Shown: positions 53,350 through 61,771 of the stretch, piece after piece
Position numbering within the stretch: the stretch's first letter is position 1
Layout: each line of letters opens with the position of its first letter
Origin: Verrucomicrobiia bacterium
Lineage (GTDB): Bacteria; Verrucomicrobiota; Verrucomicrobiia; Verrucomicrobiales; Akkermansiaceae
DNA: 64,000 bases
Assembly (NCBI GenBank): GCA_947462875.1
Contig: CANHQJ010000004.1
Coordinates: 62,001-126,000, forward strand
Direction: 5' to 3'
Notes under the pieces: generated by a model
Databases searched by the model: none
What the model was told of the DNA's origin: nothing
Seen by the model: only the letters and a program-made list of their open reading frames with translations
Translations under genes and position numbers: made by a program

Positions 53350-54999
53350 ATGGCAGAAGAACCCGTCAGCGCCGCCGATGAAAACCGCAAGGCCGCGAAG
53401 GCCACGGGGAAAATCGGCATCGCCGTGATGCTGAGTCGCATTCTCGGGCTGGTCCGGGATATTTTCATGGTGCGCCTCTACGGCACCAGCCTGCTGGCGG
53501 ACTGCTTCAATCTCGCCTTCAAGATCCCGAACCTGCTGCGCGATCTGTTTGCGGAGGGGGCTTTGTCGCAGGCGTTTGTCACGACGTTTTCCAAGCGGCT
53601 CAAGGAGGAGGGCGAGACTTCGGCCTGGCTGCTGGCGAATCGTGTGCTCTCGCTGGCGGTTGTGGTGATGAGTGGCGTGACCATCGTCGGGGTGCTGCTG
53701 GCACCGTGGATCGTCGATCTGATCCTCTCGTTTGCCGACAAATCGTTCGGTGCCGAGCAGCGGGATCTGATCGTTCTGCTGGCGCGGGTGATGTATCCAT
53801 TTATTCTATTGGTCAGTCTTTCTGCACTGGTCATGGGCATGTTGAATGCGAAGCAGGTATTCGGCATGCCGGCCCTGGCCTCGTGTTTTTTCAATCTCGG
53901 CTGCATCATCGGCGGCGGCGCGCTGGGCTACTGGATGGATCCGAAGTGGGGGGAAAAAAGTCTCATCGGCATCAGCATCGGCGTGCTGATCGGTGGCATG
54001 GGGCAGTTGGTGGTGCAGTTTCCCTCGCTCTGGCGTGTCGGTTTCCGACCGCAGTGGGATCGCTTGTGGAGTGACAGCGGTGTGAAAAAAATCATCGCAC
54101 TGATGGGACCGGCGATGATCGCGGCCAGCGCGGTGCAGGTGAATGTGATGGTGAATGCGATGTTCGCCACCAGCACGGGCGAGGGCGGTGTCTCGGCGCT
54201 GAATTACGCGTTTCGCCTCATGCAGTTGCCCATCGGCATGTTCGGTGTGGCGGTGGCCACGATAACCTTGCCCGCGCTGTCGCGTGCGGCGGTGGGGGGC
54301 ATAGGCAAGGAGTTTTCGCCGACCCTGGCGCGCGGCATCAATCTGGTGACGATTCTCGTGCTGCCTTGCGCGGTGGGGCTCTCGCTGCTGGCGACGCCGC
54401 TGGTGGCGATGATCTTCAAGGGCGGCGACATGCACCACCGCAGCACGAGCATGATCGCCGGAGCCTTGCAGTGTTACGCCTACGGGCTGGTCTGTTACAG
54501 CTGGATCAAGATCGTGCAACCGGCGTTTTATGCGATCGAGAAACGCTGGGTGCCCATGGTGATCAGCTTCATCGCGATGGGACTGAATTTTTCGCTCAAC
54601 TGGTACTTTGTGCGCGTCATGCACTGGGGCCATGAGTCGCTGGCCTTGACCACGAGTCTGCTGGCGATGGTGAATTTCGTGCTGCTCTATGGCATGCTGC
54701 ACCGGCTGGTGGGTGGGCTTTCGATGGCTTCGCTGTGGAGCACGCTGTGGCGCTGCGGAATCGCGGCCGGTTTGATGGGCGGCTTGTGCTGGCTGGCGAA
54801 TGAGCATGTTTTTGTGGCGCTTGCCGGCTGGTCCTGGCTGATGCGCTGCCTGCTGCTCGGGGCGGTGATCGGGGGGGCGGCCGCGGTGTATTTCGCGGCA
54901 TGCTACCTGCTGGGCGTGACGGAAGCGCGCGATTGTCTGGGCATGGTGCTGCGTCGTGTGCCGGGCTTGAAAAGGTTTGCGCCGGGTGCGGGGAAATGA
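53350..54999 (+). CDS. murJ: Lipid II flippase MurJ
   Basis: 549 residues with about 14 membrane helices of the MOP superfamily. The N-terminal part has the MurJ signatures LSRILGLVRDIFMVRLYG and ADCFNLAFKIPNLLRDLFAEGALSQAFVTTFS, containing the Arg and the conserved F-x-F/N-x-x-R residues of the central cavity. It moves lipid II across the inner membrane for peptidoglycan synthesis. ATG 53350 is chosen because the earlier reading from 53263 lies inside the polyprenyl synthase gene. The upstream synthase may supply related polyprenyl lipids, so the two may be in one operon. Confidence 0.93.
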   Translation: MAEEPVSAADENRKAAKATGKIGIAVMLSRILGLVRDIFMVRLYGTSLLADCFNLAFKIPNLLRDLFAEGALSQAFVTTFSKRLKEEGETSAWLLANRVLSLAVVVMSGVTIVGVLLAPWIVDLILSFADKSFGAEQRDLIVLLARVMYPFILLVSLSALVMGMLNAKQVFGMPALASCFFNLGCIIGGGALGYWMDPKWGEKSLIGISIGVLIGGMGQLVVQFPSLWRVGFRPQWDRLWSDSGVKKIIALMGPAMIAASAVQVNVMVNAMFATSTGEGGVSALNYAFRLMQLPIGMFGVAVATITLPALSRAAVGGIGKEFSPTLARGINLVTILVLPCAVGLSLLATPLVAMIFKGGDMHHRSTSMIAGALQCYAYGLVCYSWIKIVQPAFYAIEKRWVPMVISFIAMGLNFSLNWYFVRVMHWGHESLALTTSLLAMVNFVLLYGMLHRLVGGLSMASLWSTLWRCGIAAGLMGGLCWLANEHVFVALAGWSWLMRCLLLGAVIGGAAAVYFAACYLLGVTEARDCLGMVLRRVPGLKRFAPGAGK

Positions 55000-55011
55000 T
55001 TCAGTGAAGCC

Positions 55012-55377
55012 ATGCGCGCGCGATTGACCAAAGAATTCCGTTTTGAAGCAGCTCACACTCTGCCGAGCCTGCCGGAGGACCACAAGTGCCGCAAGATGCA
55101 TGGCCACAGCTTCAAGGTCACGGTCACGGTCGAGGGCGAGGTCGATGAATCCATCGGCTGGATTTACGATCACAAGCGCATTTCCGATGCGATGAATCCC
55201 TTGCTCGACTTGCTGGATCACGGCTACCTCAATGACATCGAAGGCCTGGAGAGCCCGACGATCGAAAAAATGTGCGCGTGGTTCTGGCGCAAGATCGAGG
55301 CGCAGTTGCCCGGGCTCTACGAGATCTGCATTTATGAAACACCGACGGCGAGCTGCTCGTTCCGCGGTGAGTTCTGA
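55012..55377 (+). CDS. queD: 6-carboxytetrahydropterin synthase / PTPS family
   Basis: 121 residues, typical length. Zinc ligands His15 (EAAHTL), His30 and His32 (MHGHSF) are present, with the catalytic Cys26 four residues before. LLDHGYLND and CIYETPTASC supply the catalytic Asp/His and Glu. The C-x3-H-G-H arrangement fits QueD, which makes 6-carboxy-tetrahydropterin for queuosine. No queC or queE is nearby, so the assignment within the family rests on this motif. It follows murJ by 12 bases and is convergent with the squalene synthase gene, 3 bases apart. Confidence 0.9.
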   Translation: MRARLTKEFRFEAAHTLPSLPEDHKCRKMHGHSFKVTVTVEGEVDESIGWIYDHKRISDAMNPLLDLLDHGYLNDIEGLESPTIEKMCAWFWRKIEAQLPGLYEICIYETPTASCSFRGEF

Positions 55378-55380
55378 AGC

Positions 55381-56199
55381 TCACCCGACCATGTGCCTGG
55401 CGAGGATCGCCATCTTGCGGAAGTTCGAGAGGCTGTAGCGTTTTTCGAATACCTTGAATCCATCCGCGCGCATCTGCTGGAGCACGGTGTGATAGATATC
55501 GCGCATCACTTCCGCCGCCATCAGTGCCTTGCGGTCATCCGCGGGCAGACTGGCGCGGGCTTGTTCATACAGCGCCTCGGTGCGCTCGGCCTCGAAGTTC
55601 ATCAAGGCAAAAAACCGCTCATCCACGGTGCGGGCGATCAGGTCCGCCTCGCTGTAGCCGAAGCGATGGAGGTCTTCCATCGGCAGATAGATGCGCTGGC
55701 CGTTGTCGAGGTCCTCGCGGATGTCGCGCAGGATGTTGGTGAGTTGCAGCGCGTGGCCGAGGGCGACGGCGTAGGTCTCCGAGGAGGGATGCGTCGCGCC
55801 GAAGAGTTTCAGCGAAATGAGTCCCACCGCGCAGGCCACTTTCCAGGTGTAGCCTTGCAAATCCTCCCAGGTCTGGAAACGCTGCGGCTCGGTATCCATC
55901 GTGCAGCCATCGATGATGGCGAGCATCAGGTCCTGCGGGATTTGATATTTTTCCTGCAAGGTCACCACTTCGCGCTGGAACGGCGTCGGCTCGGCGAAGC
56001 CGTGGCAAATGCCCTCGCGCCATTCCGCCAGCTCGGCCTTGCGTTTTTCGACAGGGCGGGATTCCTCATCGGCAATGTCATCGATCACCCGGCAGTAGGC
56101 GTAAAAAACGACCATGTCCTCCCGTCGTTCCTTCGGCAGGATGTTCAGGGCGAAGGCGAGGTTTGATTTCGCCTTGCGGGTGATTTCAGACGATCTCAT
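55381..56199 (-). CDS. Squalene/phytoene synthase family protein
   Basis: 272 residues. The two aspartate-rich motifs are YAYCRVIDDIADE (Asp40-Asp44) and QLTNILRDIREDLDNGQRIYLP; both are complete, so head-to-head condensation of two prenyl diphosphates is expected. In bacteria of this group the product is usually a squalene precursor (HpnC/HpnD-like) or a carotenoid; a single gene without hpnE or crtI nearby does not decide. Its start overlaps the lepB stop (ATGA), so it is translated from the lepB message. Confidence 0.9.
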   Translation of the reverse strand: MRSSEITRKAKSNLAFALNILPKERREDMVVFYAYCRVIDDIADEESRPVEKRKAELAEWREGICHGFAEPTPFQREVVTLQEKYQIPQDLMLAIIDGCTMDTEPQRFQTWEDLQGYTWKVACAVGLISLKLFGATHPSSETYAVALGHALQLTNILRDIREDLDNGQRIYLPMEDLHRFGYSEADLIARTVDERFFALMNFEAERTEALYEQARASLPADDRKALMAAEVMRDIYHTVLQQMRADGFKVFEKRYSLSNFRKMAILARHMVG

Positions 56200-57374
56200 T
56201 TAATGAAGCCCCAGTGCCCGGTGGTGAAGGGCCAGAGGGAAAAGAGCGCCGGGCCCACGAGGTTGAACTCTTTGACGCTGCCCCAGTAGCGGGAGTCCAG
56301 CGAGTTGCCGGAATTGTCGCCCAGCGCCGCATACTCGCGCATGCCGCGCGGCGCTTGTGCCGCGAGCACCAGCTCGTCTCCCGACTTGACGATTTCCGCT
56401 GCCGGATGATCGCCGTAGGAATAGCCGAAGCCGCCCATGCGCCCTTGGTTCGGGAAGGTGAAGACTTTGTTGATGCCCTTTTCCGTGGCGATCTTGCCAT
56501 TCACAAAAAGATGGGGACTGTCGATCACCAGCGTGTCGCCGGGCACGCCGCAGAGGCGTTTGATGTAGTGCGTGGCCTTGGCCTGATCGCTGCCGCTGAA
56601 CTTGCCGATCTTGCGCTCGATGCCGAGGGTATCGAAGACAAACACCTCGCCGCGCACGGGCTTGCGGAAATGATAGGAAATTTTATCGACGAGCACCAGG
56701 TCACCGCCATCGATGGTGCCCTGGAACATGATGTCGCCTTTTTTGAAACTCTTGCCGGTGCAAGGCATCTGGCTCAGACCGCCGTTGATGGCTTGATCGG
56801 TCTCGTTGATGGGGGCGGGAAAAATGATCGAGTCCCCGGTGTCAAACAGCACCTTGGTGCGGGAGAAAAACAGTTTGGAAACATCCACCCGGCTGACGAT
56901 GCGACCGGAGGCCGGTGCCTCGATCTTGTGCCAACGCCGCCCGCGCGACGCCCAATCATACACCTGCCGGCCGATCCAAGGCGTCTCGAAATTTTTCTCC
57001 GTGTGGTTCTCGGCGATGATGCCGTTCAGCGTGGGCTGCATCGATCCGGTGGGAATGCGAAAGGGCTGGATCACATACGAGCGCAGACCAAGCGCGACGA
57101 CCAGTGCCACGAAAATGACTTCCACGTTTTCCTCGAACCAACGCGGCGCGCTGCTGTGCGGCAGGGCGTTTTCGCAGGTGGCACGCAGCTGCTTGGAGCA
57201 CTCGTCCACAGCCTCGCGCTTGCCGGCCTTGAGCGCGGCGCGCAGGTCGGACAGCCGCGATTCGATCTCATCGATGCGGTCGGGCTTCAGCAGGTCGCGT
57301 TTGTAATGAAGAAACTTCTGCGCCCCCTTGAGCAGCAATTGCGTTTCCTTCTTCCATTTCGGTGTGAAAAACAT
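56196..57374 (-). CDS. lepB: Signal peptidase I
   Basis: 392 residues, longer than most signal peptidases. A cytoplasmic coiled N-terminus (1-80) is followed by one membrane helix (about 86-100) and the S26 domain: catalytic Ser111 in IPTGSMQPTL, the Lys base in YIKRLCGVPGDTL, and GDNSGNSLDSRYWG near the C-terminus. An insertion between the Ser and Lys boxes (about 120-240) accounts for the extra length. It removes signal peptides of exported proteins on the outer face of the inner membrane. ATG 57374 is chosen; the extra 24 residues from 57446 lack family character. Confidence 0.93.
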   Translation of the reverse strand: MFFTPKWKKETQLLLKGAQKFLHYKRDLLKPDRIDEIESRLSDLRAALKAGKREAVDECSKQLRATCENALPHSSAPRWFEENVEVIFVALVVALGLRSYVIQPFRIPTGSMQPTLNGIIAENHTEKNFETPWIGRQVYDWASRGRRWHKIEAPASGRIVSRVDVSKLFFSRTKVLFDTGDSIIFPAPINETDQAINGGLSQMPCTGKSFKKGDIMFQGTIDGGDLVLVDKISYHFRKPVRGEVFVFDTLGIERKIGKFSGSDQAKATHYIKRLCGVPGDTLVIDSPHLFVNGKIATEKGINKVFTFPNQGRMGGFGYSYGDHPAAEIVKSGDELVLAAQAPRGMREYAALGDNSGNSLDSRYWGSVKEFNLVGPALFSLWPFTTGHWGFIK

Positions 57375-57529
57375 CGGAGCAATCCTGACCCATTCACCGC
57401 AGGCTGACAAGTGCAAAGCGAGGGACTGGCTGCGGAGCGGAATCATGAATGCGGTTTCTCAACTTCACGGAAAATTCATCAAAGGTTTCTTCCCATAAGC
57501 GGGTTTATCAGATAGAAAATCGATAGTTT

Positions 57530-58507
57530 ATGGACGAACAACAAATCAACGGCGTGGCGACGGTGACGCACCGCATTATCGAGGAACTCAGAAAAAGCAT
57601 TGTCGGTCAGGATGAGATCGTGGTGGGATTGCTGGCATCGCTTTATGCCAACGGCCATTGCTTGCTGGTGGGCGTGCCGGGCTTGGCCAAAACCCTGTTG
57701 GTGCAATCGTTGGGCACATCGCTGAACATGGCTTTCAACCGGATTCAATTCACGCCGGATTTGATGCCGTCGGACATCCTTGGCTCGGAGGTGATTCACG
57801 AAAACAACGGCCGCATGGAATTCCAGTTCCGCCAGGGGCCGGTGTTCACCAATCTGCTGCTGGCCGATGAAATCAACCGCACACCGCCGAAAACCCAGTC
57901 CGCCTTGCTGGAAGCGATGCAAGAACGCCGCGTGACCATTGCCGGTCAAGTGCGTCCCCTGCCCAGCCCGTTCCTGGTGGTCGCCACGCAAAACCCCATT
58001 GAGCAGGAAGGAACCTATCCGCTGCCGGAGGCGCAGCTCGACCGCTTCATGTTCGCGCTTGATCTCGGCTACCCCACGCGCGATGAGGAGGTGGAGATTG
58101 TGACCAGAACCACCATCGGCGAGCACAGCAAACCGTCGCCCGTGATTTCCGCGCAGGATATCATGACAATTCAGAAAATCGTGCGCGCCATGCCGGTGTC
58201 ACGCCATGTCATCGAGTATGCCGTGGATCTGGTGACCGCCACGCGTCCGGCATCCGGCGGCAAAGTGGCACAAAATTATCTCGAATGGGGCGCGGGGCCG
58301 CGTGCCTCGCAGTACCTGATTCTTGGTGCCAAGGCATATGCCTTGATGGATGGCCGTGCCGCGCCGGAAGCCCGCGATGTGGTGAAAGCCGCGCCCATGG
58401 TGATGGCGCATCGCGTAGTACCGAATTTCCGCGCCACCGGCGAGGGCCTGAAGGCTCATGCCCTGGTCCAACAAATCCTCGGTGAGGTCAAACAACCATC
58501 CTACTGA
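57530..58507 (+). CDS. MoxR family AAA+ ATPase of the VWA cluster
   Basis: 325 residues. Walker A is GVPGLAKT (48-55), Walker B LLADEIN, and the sensor segment VVATQNPIEQEGTYPLPEAQLDRF is the characteristic MoxR block, followed by the helical lid. Together with the next three genes it forms the common MoxR-DUF58-BatA-VWA arrangement, in which the ATPase is thought to act on the VWA proteins at the membrane. The start codon of the DUF58 gene lies 10 bases after its stop. Confidence 0.94.
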   Translation: MDEQQINGVATVTHRIIEELRKSIVGQDEIVVGLLASLYANGHCLLVGVPGLAKTLLVQSLGTSLNMAFNRIQFTPDLMPSDILGSEVIHENNGRMEFQFRQGPVFTNLLLADEINRTPPKTQSALLEAMQERRVTIAGQVRPLPSPFLVVATQNPIEQEGTYPLPEAQLDRFMFALDLGYPTRDEEVEIVTRTTIGEHSKPSPVISAQDIMTIQKIVRAMPVSRHVIEYAVDLVTATRPASGGKVAQNYLEWGAGPRASQYLILGAKAYALMDGRAAPEARDVVKAAPMVMAHRVVPNFRATGEGLKAHALVQQILGEVKQPSY

Positions 58508-58517
58508 AGTCACGAGC

Positions 58518-59675
58518 ATGGGCGAGCAGGAATCCTACGCAGAGCAGTTGGCGCGGCGCAAAGCAGAAATGTTTCGCAGCCGTCAGCAAGCCGCGCCGCC
58601 GCTTCCTCACGTGCAGCCGCCGCCCTTGCGCACATCGCCTGCACCGACCACTCTGCCACCTCCCTCTTTCACCAAGTATCAGCCGCCGGCGGGTAGAACG
58701 TCGCCGATGGGCAAGGGGCCGCCGCCGCTGCCCACGCAGGTGCAGAAGTCAGCCTCCAAGGAGGAAATTCTCGCGAAAAATCTGCTCAATCCGGCGGAAC
58801 TGGCCCACTACACCAAACTCACGGTCTTCGCCAAACAACTGGTGGAAAGTCATTTCAGCGGCAAACACAAGTCGGCGGACATCGGTGGCGGTGGCGAGTT
58901 CGCCGAGTTCAAGCACTACGAGCCGGGATTGGCCGTGGATGCCATCGACTGGAAAATTTTCGCCGCCACCAAAAAACTTCTCATCCGCACCTATCGGGAG
59001 GAGACGGACATGGCGATTCATCTGCTGGTCGATTCCTCCGCCAGCATGGGCTATCTGGGCAGCGGCAAGGCAGCCAAAGGCGGACACGCCGCGCGTATCG
59101 CCGCAGGCTTGTGCTACCTGACCATGCGTCAGGGCGATGATGTGTCCCTCACTTTGTTTGCCGATGCCGTGCTGGATCATAAACCCTCCGGTCGTTCCAA
59201 GCGGCACCTTGCGGAGGTCTTGCGCACTTTGGTCAAGCCCGCACACATGGCCAGCGGACGCACCGATGTGGCGGCGGCATTGCGGGCCAGTGCCAAATTG
59301 CTCAAGCGCAAAGGCAAGCTGGTCGTCATCTCGGACTTCCTCGGCTGTGATACGACCGACATGCTCGACGAAGCCGCGCGTTTCATCCATCGCGGCTATC
59401 AGGTGTTGTTCATGCAAATCCGTGACCCGGATGAATCGATGTTGCCCTCCGTGGCCATCGCCCGCCTGGTGGACATGGAGACGCAGGAAATCATCGAGGT
59501 GGAGCCCGAGTTGATTCGCAAAGAATACCAGCGCGATGTGGAAAACAACACGCGGGAACTGGCGGAGCAATGTTCGCGGCGGCGCATTGAGTTTTCGGAC
59601 ATCAGCAATCAACACACCTATCGGGAGGCGATCGAATGCTATCTCGGATTCCGTGGGGGGCGGACCACACGCTGA
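58518..59675 (+). CDS. DUF58 domain protein with VWA-like fold
   Basis: 385 residues. Residues 1-85 are a Pro/Gln-rich disordered segment. The rest is the DUF58 region: GGGGEFAEFKHYEPGLAVDAIDWKIFAATKKLLIRTYREE, then the metal-site-like D172-S-S-A-S in LLVDSSASMGYL, and VVISDFLG. No membrane segment is seen, so the protein is cytoplasmic, unlike many DUF58 proteins. ATG 58518 is chosen because the longer reading overlaps the moxR end. Its stop TGA shares bases with the next start (TGATG), which gives translational coupling. Confidence 0.9.
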   Translation: MGEQESYAEQLARRKAEMFRSRQQAAPPLPHVQPPPLRTSPAPTTLPPPSFTKYQPPAGRTSPMGKGPPPLPTQVQKSASKEEILAKNLLNPAELAHYTKLTVFAKQLVESHFSGKHKSADIGGGGEFAEFKHYEPGLAVDAIDWKIFAATKKLLIRTYREETDMAIHLLVDSSASMGYLGSGKAAKGGHAARIAAGLCYLTMRQGDDVSLTLFADAVLDHKPSGRSKRHLAEVLRTLVKPAHMASGRTDVAAALRASAKLLKRKGKLVVISDFLGCDTTDMLDEAARFIHRGYQVLFMQIRDPDESMLPSVAIARLVDMETQEIIEVEPELIRKEYQRDVENNTRELAEQCSRRRIEFSDISNQHTYREAIECYLGFRGGRTTR

Positions 59676-61771
59676 TGCTGCATTTCCTCCAACTCTCCCA
59701 CGTGTTTTTCCTGGTGCCGGTGTTGATCGTGCCCTTGATCATCCATTGGTTGAACCAGCGTCATCCGCGCCGCTTCCGTTTCTCCTCGGTGGATCAGTTG
59801 AAGAAAACCATGGCGGGCCGTTCGAAGCCATCGCGCTGGCGTCACTACATCATGCTGCTGTTGCGCACGCTCGCCCTGCTGCTCTTGTTGCTGGCCTTCC
59901 TCCATCCGCTGTTCATGCAACAAGCCGCACCGCAGCGCAACCTGCGGCACACGATCATTTTGTTAGATCACTCGCTGAGCATGACCTATCAGGAAAGCGG
60001 CTCCAGTCCGCAGAAGCGGGCCTTGCAGGAGCTGCGCCGCCTGCTGGATCAAATGACCCCGCAGGATCGTTTCAATCTGATTCTCGTCAACCGCCAGCCC
60101 ACGCCGGCCTTTCCGGATTTTTCCACCAATCGGGCGGGGGCCTTGCGCTTTGTGGAAACGGCCCCCGAGGCGCTGGCGGAGGCGGACTTTTCCGCGGCCA
60201 ATGCGATCGCCGCATCCCTGGCGGTGCAGGCCTCCTCCGCGCCGGATGTGTATTATTTCTCCGACTTCCAACGGAAAAACTGGTCGAACGTGCGCTTTGA
60301 TGCGCTGCCGGAAAACTGCCGTCTGCATTTTGTCAACGTCGCGACATCGAGCGAGCGAGGCAACCAATCGGTGCAGGAAATTTCCCTCGACCAGGAAGTG
60401 GTGATCGAGGGCGGCAGTGTCGATTGCAAGGTCCGCGTGGCCAATCATTCGCCGCAGGCATGGCAGGGAAAGGTGGAGGCGGGCTTCCAGGATCTGCCTC
60501 TGGCGGTGAAGGACGTGTCCATCGCCCCGTGGTCGGAAACCGATGTGATGATGACATTGCCTGTGCGCCATCACGGGATGCTGCGCATGTTCGCCCGCAT
60601 CCCGCGCGATGCCCTCACTGCGGACAATCAACGTCATCAGGTGATTCGCGTCAAAGCCCGGGAACCCGTGGTGCTGCTGGATGGCAATGCCAACGTCACG
60701 GACTTCGGCGAGCCTCGCACCTTCCTGACCACGGCGGTCAATCCCTACAATCAAAACCAGGGCACCTACATTCCGCGCGCCGTCGATGCCAAAACATTCA
60801 CGCGTTCGATTCTCTCCACCACCACACGCGTGGTTGCCTGCCGCCTTCCGGCACTGACGGATGAGCAGGCAAATGCCATCGTCGCCTACCTGCGCAATGG
60901 CGGTGGCATGTTGTGGTTTCTCGATGGCCGGAAGGACGCGGAAAATCTCGCCAAGCTCTCGGCCATTGCCGGCAACGCCATGCCGCTGCGTGTCACGCAA
61001 AAACTCTCGCAGGACGACCTCAAGGACGGGGCGATGAAGGTCGCTTACGCCGATGTGAATTCGCGTTTTCTTCGCCTGTTCCAGGGCGAGCGCATGCAGA
61101 ACTTGAATTTGTTAGAGTTTTACGAGATGTATCGTGCGGCGGCCACGCAGAATGGCAAAATCCTGTTGCGTTATGCCGATGAGACGCCCGCCATGGCGGA
61201 GTGCAATGTGGGCCTGGGTTCGCTGGTGATTTGCAATTTCTCGGTGGCGGAGGCTTCCAGCAATCTTGCGCGGCAACGGCTGTTTCCCGTGTGGATCCAT
61301 GAGATTCTCCTGCGCATGAATCACAACAATGGATCCAGCATGGATGCCTTCACCGTCGGCGAGTCCATCACCGGACAAGCGTGGGCGGCGGAAACCCTGG
61401 GGCTGTCGCTCAAGGACCCGTCCGGTGAAGTGATGAAGTCCGCGAAATTTTCCCCGCAAGGCGACATGCTGCGCGTGACCTTCCCGACCAAACAGGCCGG
61501 CTTCTATCGCATGACCGCGTCCAATCAGCAGGACCTCATGTGCTACGCCGTGAATGTCAGCAAGGAGGAATCCGACCTCCGCAGCATCGATCCCACCGTG
61601 CTTCCCCAGCGGGCGGGAGACCATCTGACGAGTTCCCACGAAACGAACAGTCAAATCGATTTCTCCGCCATCATGCGTGGCAGCCCCGCCTATCATTGGT
61701 TCATTCTCGCCGCCTTGGCGATCCTGTTGCTGGAAACCTGTTTGTTCAAAAAGCCCAGAACCACTTCCTGA
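59675..61771 (+). CDS. BatA-like membrane protein with N-terminal BatA domain and VWA domain
   Basis: 698 residues. Two N-terminal membrane helices (about 4-24 and 58-80) flank NQRHPRRFRFSSVDQLKK, the N-terminal BatA signature. A VWA domain follows with D98-H-S-L-S and FSDFQRKNW. The large middle part is beta-rich (LDQEVVIEGGSVDCKVRVANHS), then comes a glutamine-amidotransferase-like NGGGMLWFLDGR segment. A final helix at the C-terminus (HWFILAALAILLLETCLF) re-enters the membrane. ATG 59675 is chosen over 59636 because the BatA domain begins there. Confidence 0.9.
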   Translation: MLHFLQLSHVFFLVPVLIVPLIIHWLNQRHPRRFRFSSVDQLKKTMAGRSKPSRWRHYIMLLLRTLALLLLLLAFLHPLFMQQAAPQRNLRHTIILLDHSLSMTYQESGSSPQKRALQELRRLLDQMTPQDRFNLILVNRQPTPAFPDFSTNRAGALRFVETAPEALAEADFSAANAIAASLAVQASSAPDVYYFSDFQRKNWSNVRFDALPENCRLHFVNVATSSERGNQSVQEISLDQEVVIEGGSVDCKVRVANHSPQAWQGKVEAGFQDLPLAVKDVSIAPWSETDVMMTLPVRHHGMLRMFARIPRDALTADNQRHQVIRVKAREPVVLLDGNANVTDFGEPRTFLTTAVNPYNQNQGTYIPRAVDAKTFTRSILSTTTRVVACRLPALTDEQANAIVAYLRNGGGMLWFLDGRKDAENLAKLSAIAGNAMPLRVTQKLSQDDLKDGAMKVAYADVNSRFLRLFQGERMQNLNLLEFYEMYRAAATQNGKILLRYADETPAMAECNVGLGSLVICNFSVAEASSNLARQRLFPVWIHEILLRMNHNNGSSMDAFTVGESITGQAWAAETLGLSLKDPSGEVMKSAKFSPQGDMLRVTFPTKQAGFYRMTASNQQDLMCYAVNVSKEESDLRSIDPTVLPQRAGDHLTSSHETNSQIDFSAIMRGSPAYHWFILAALAILLLETCLFKKPRTTS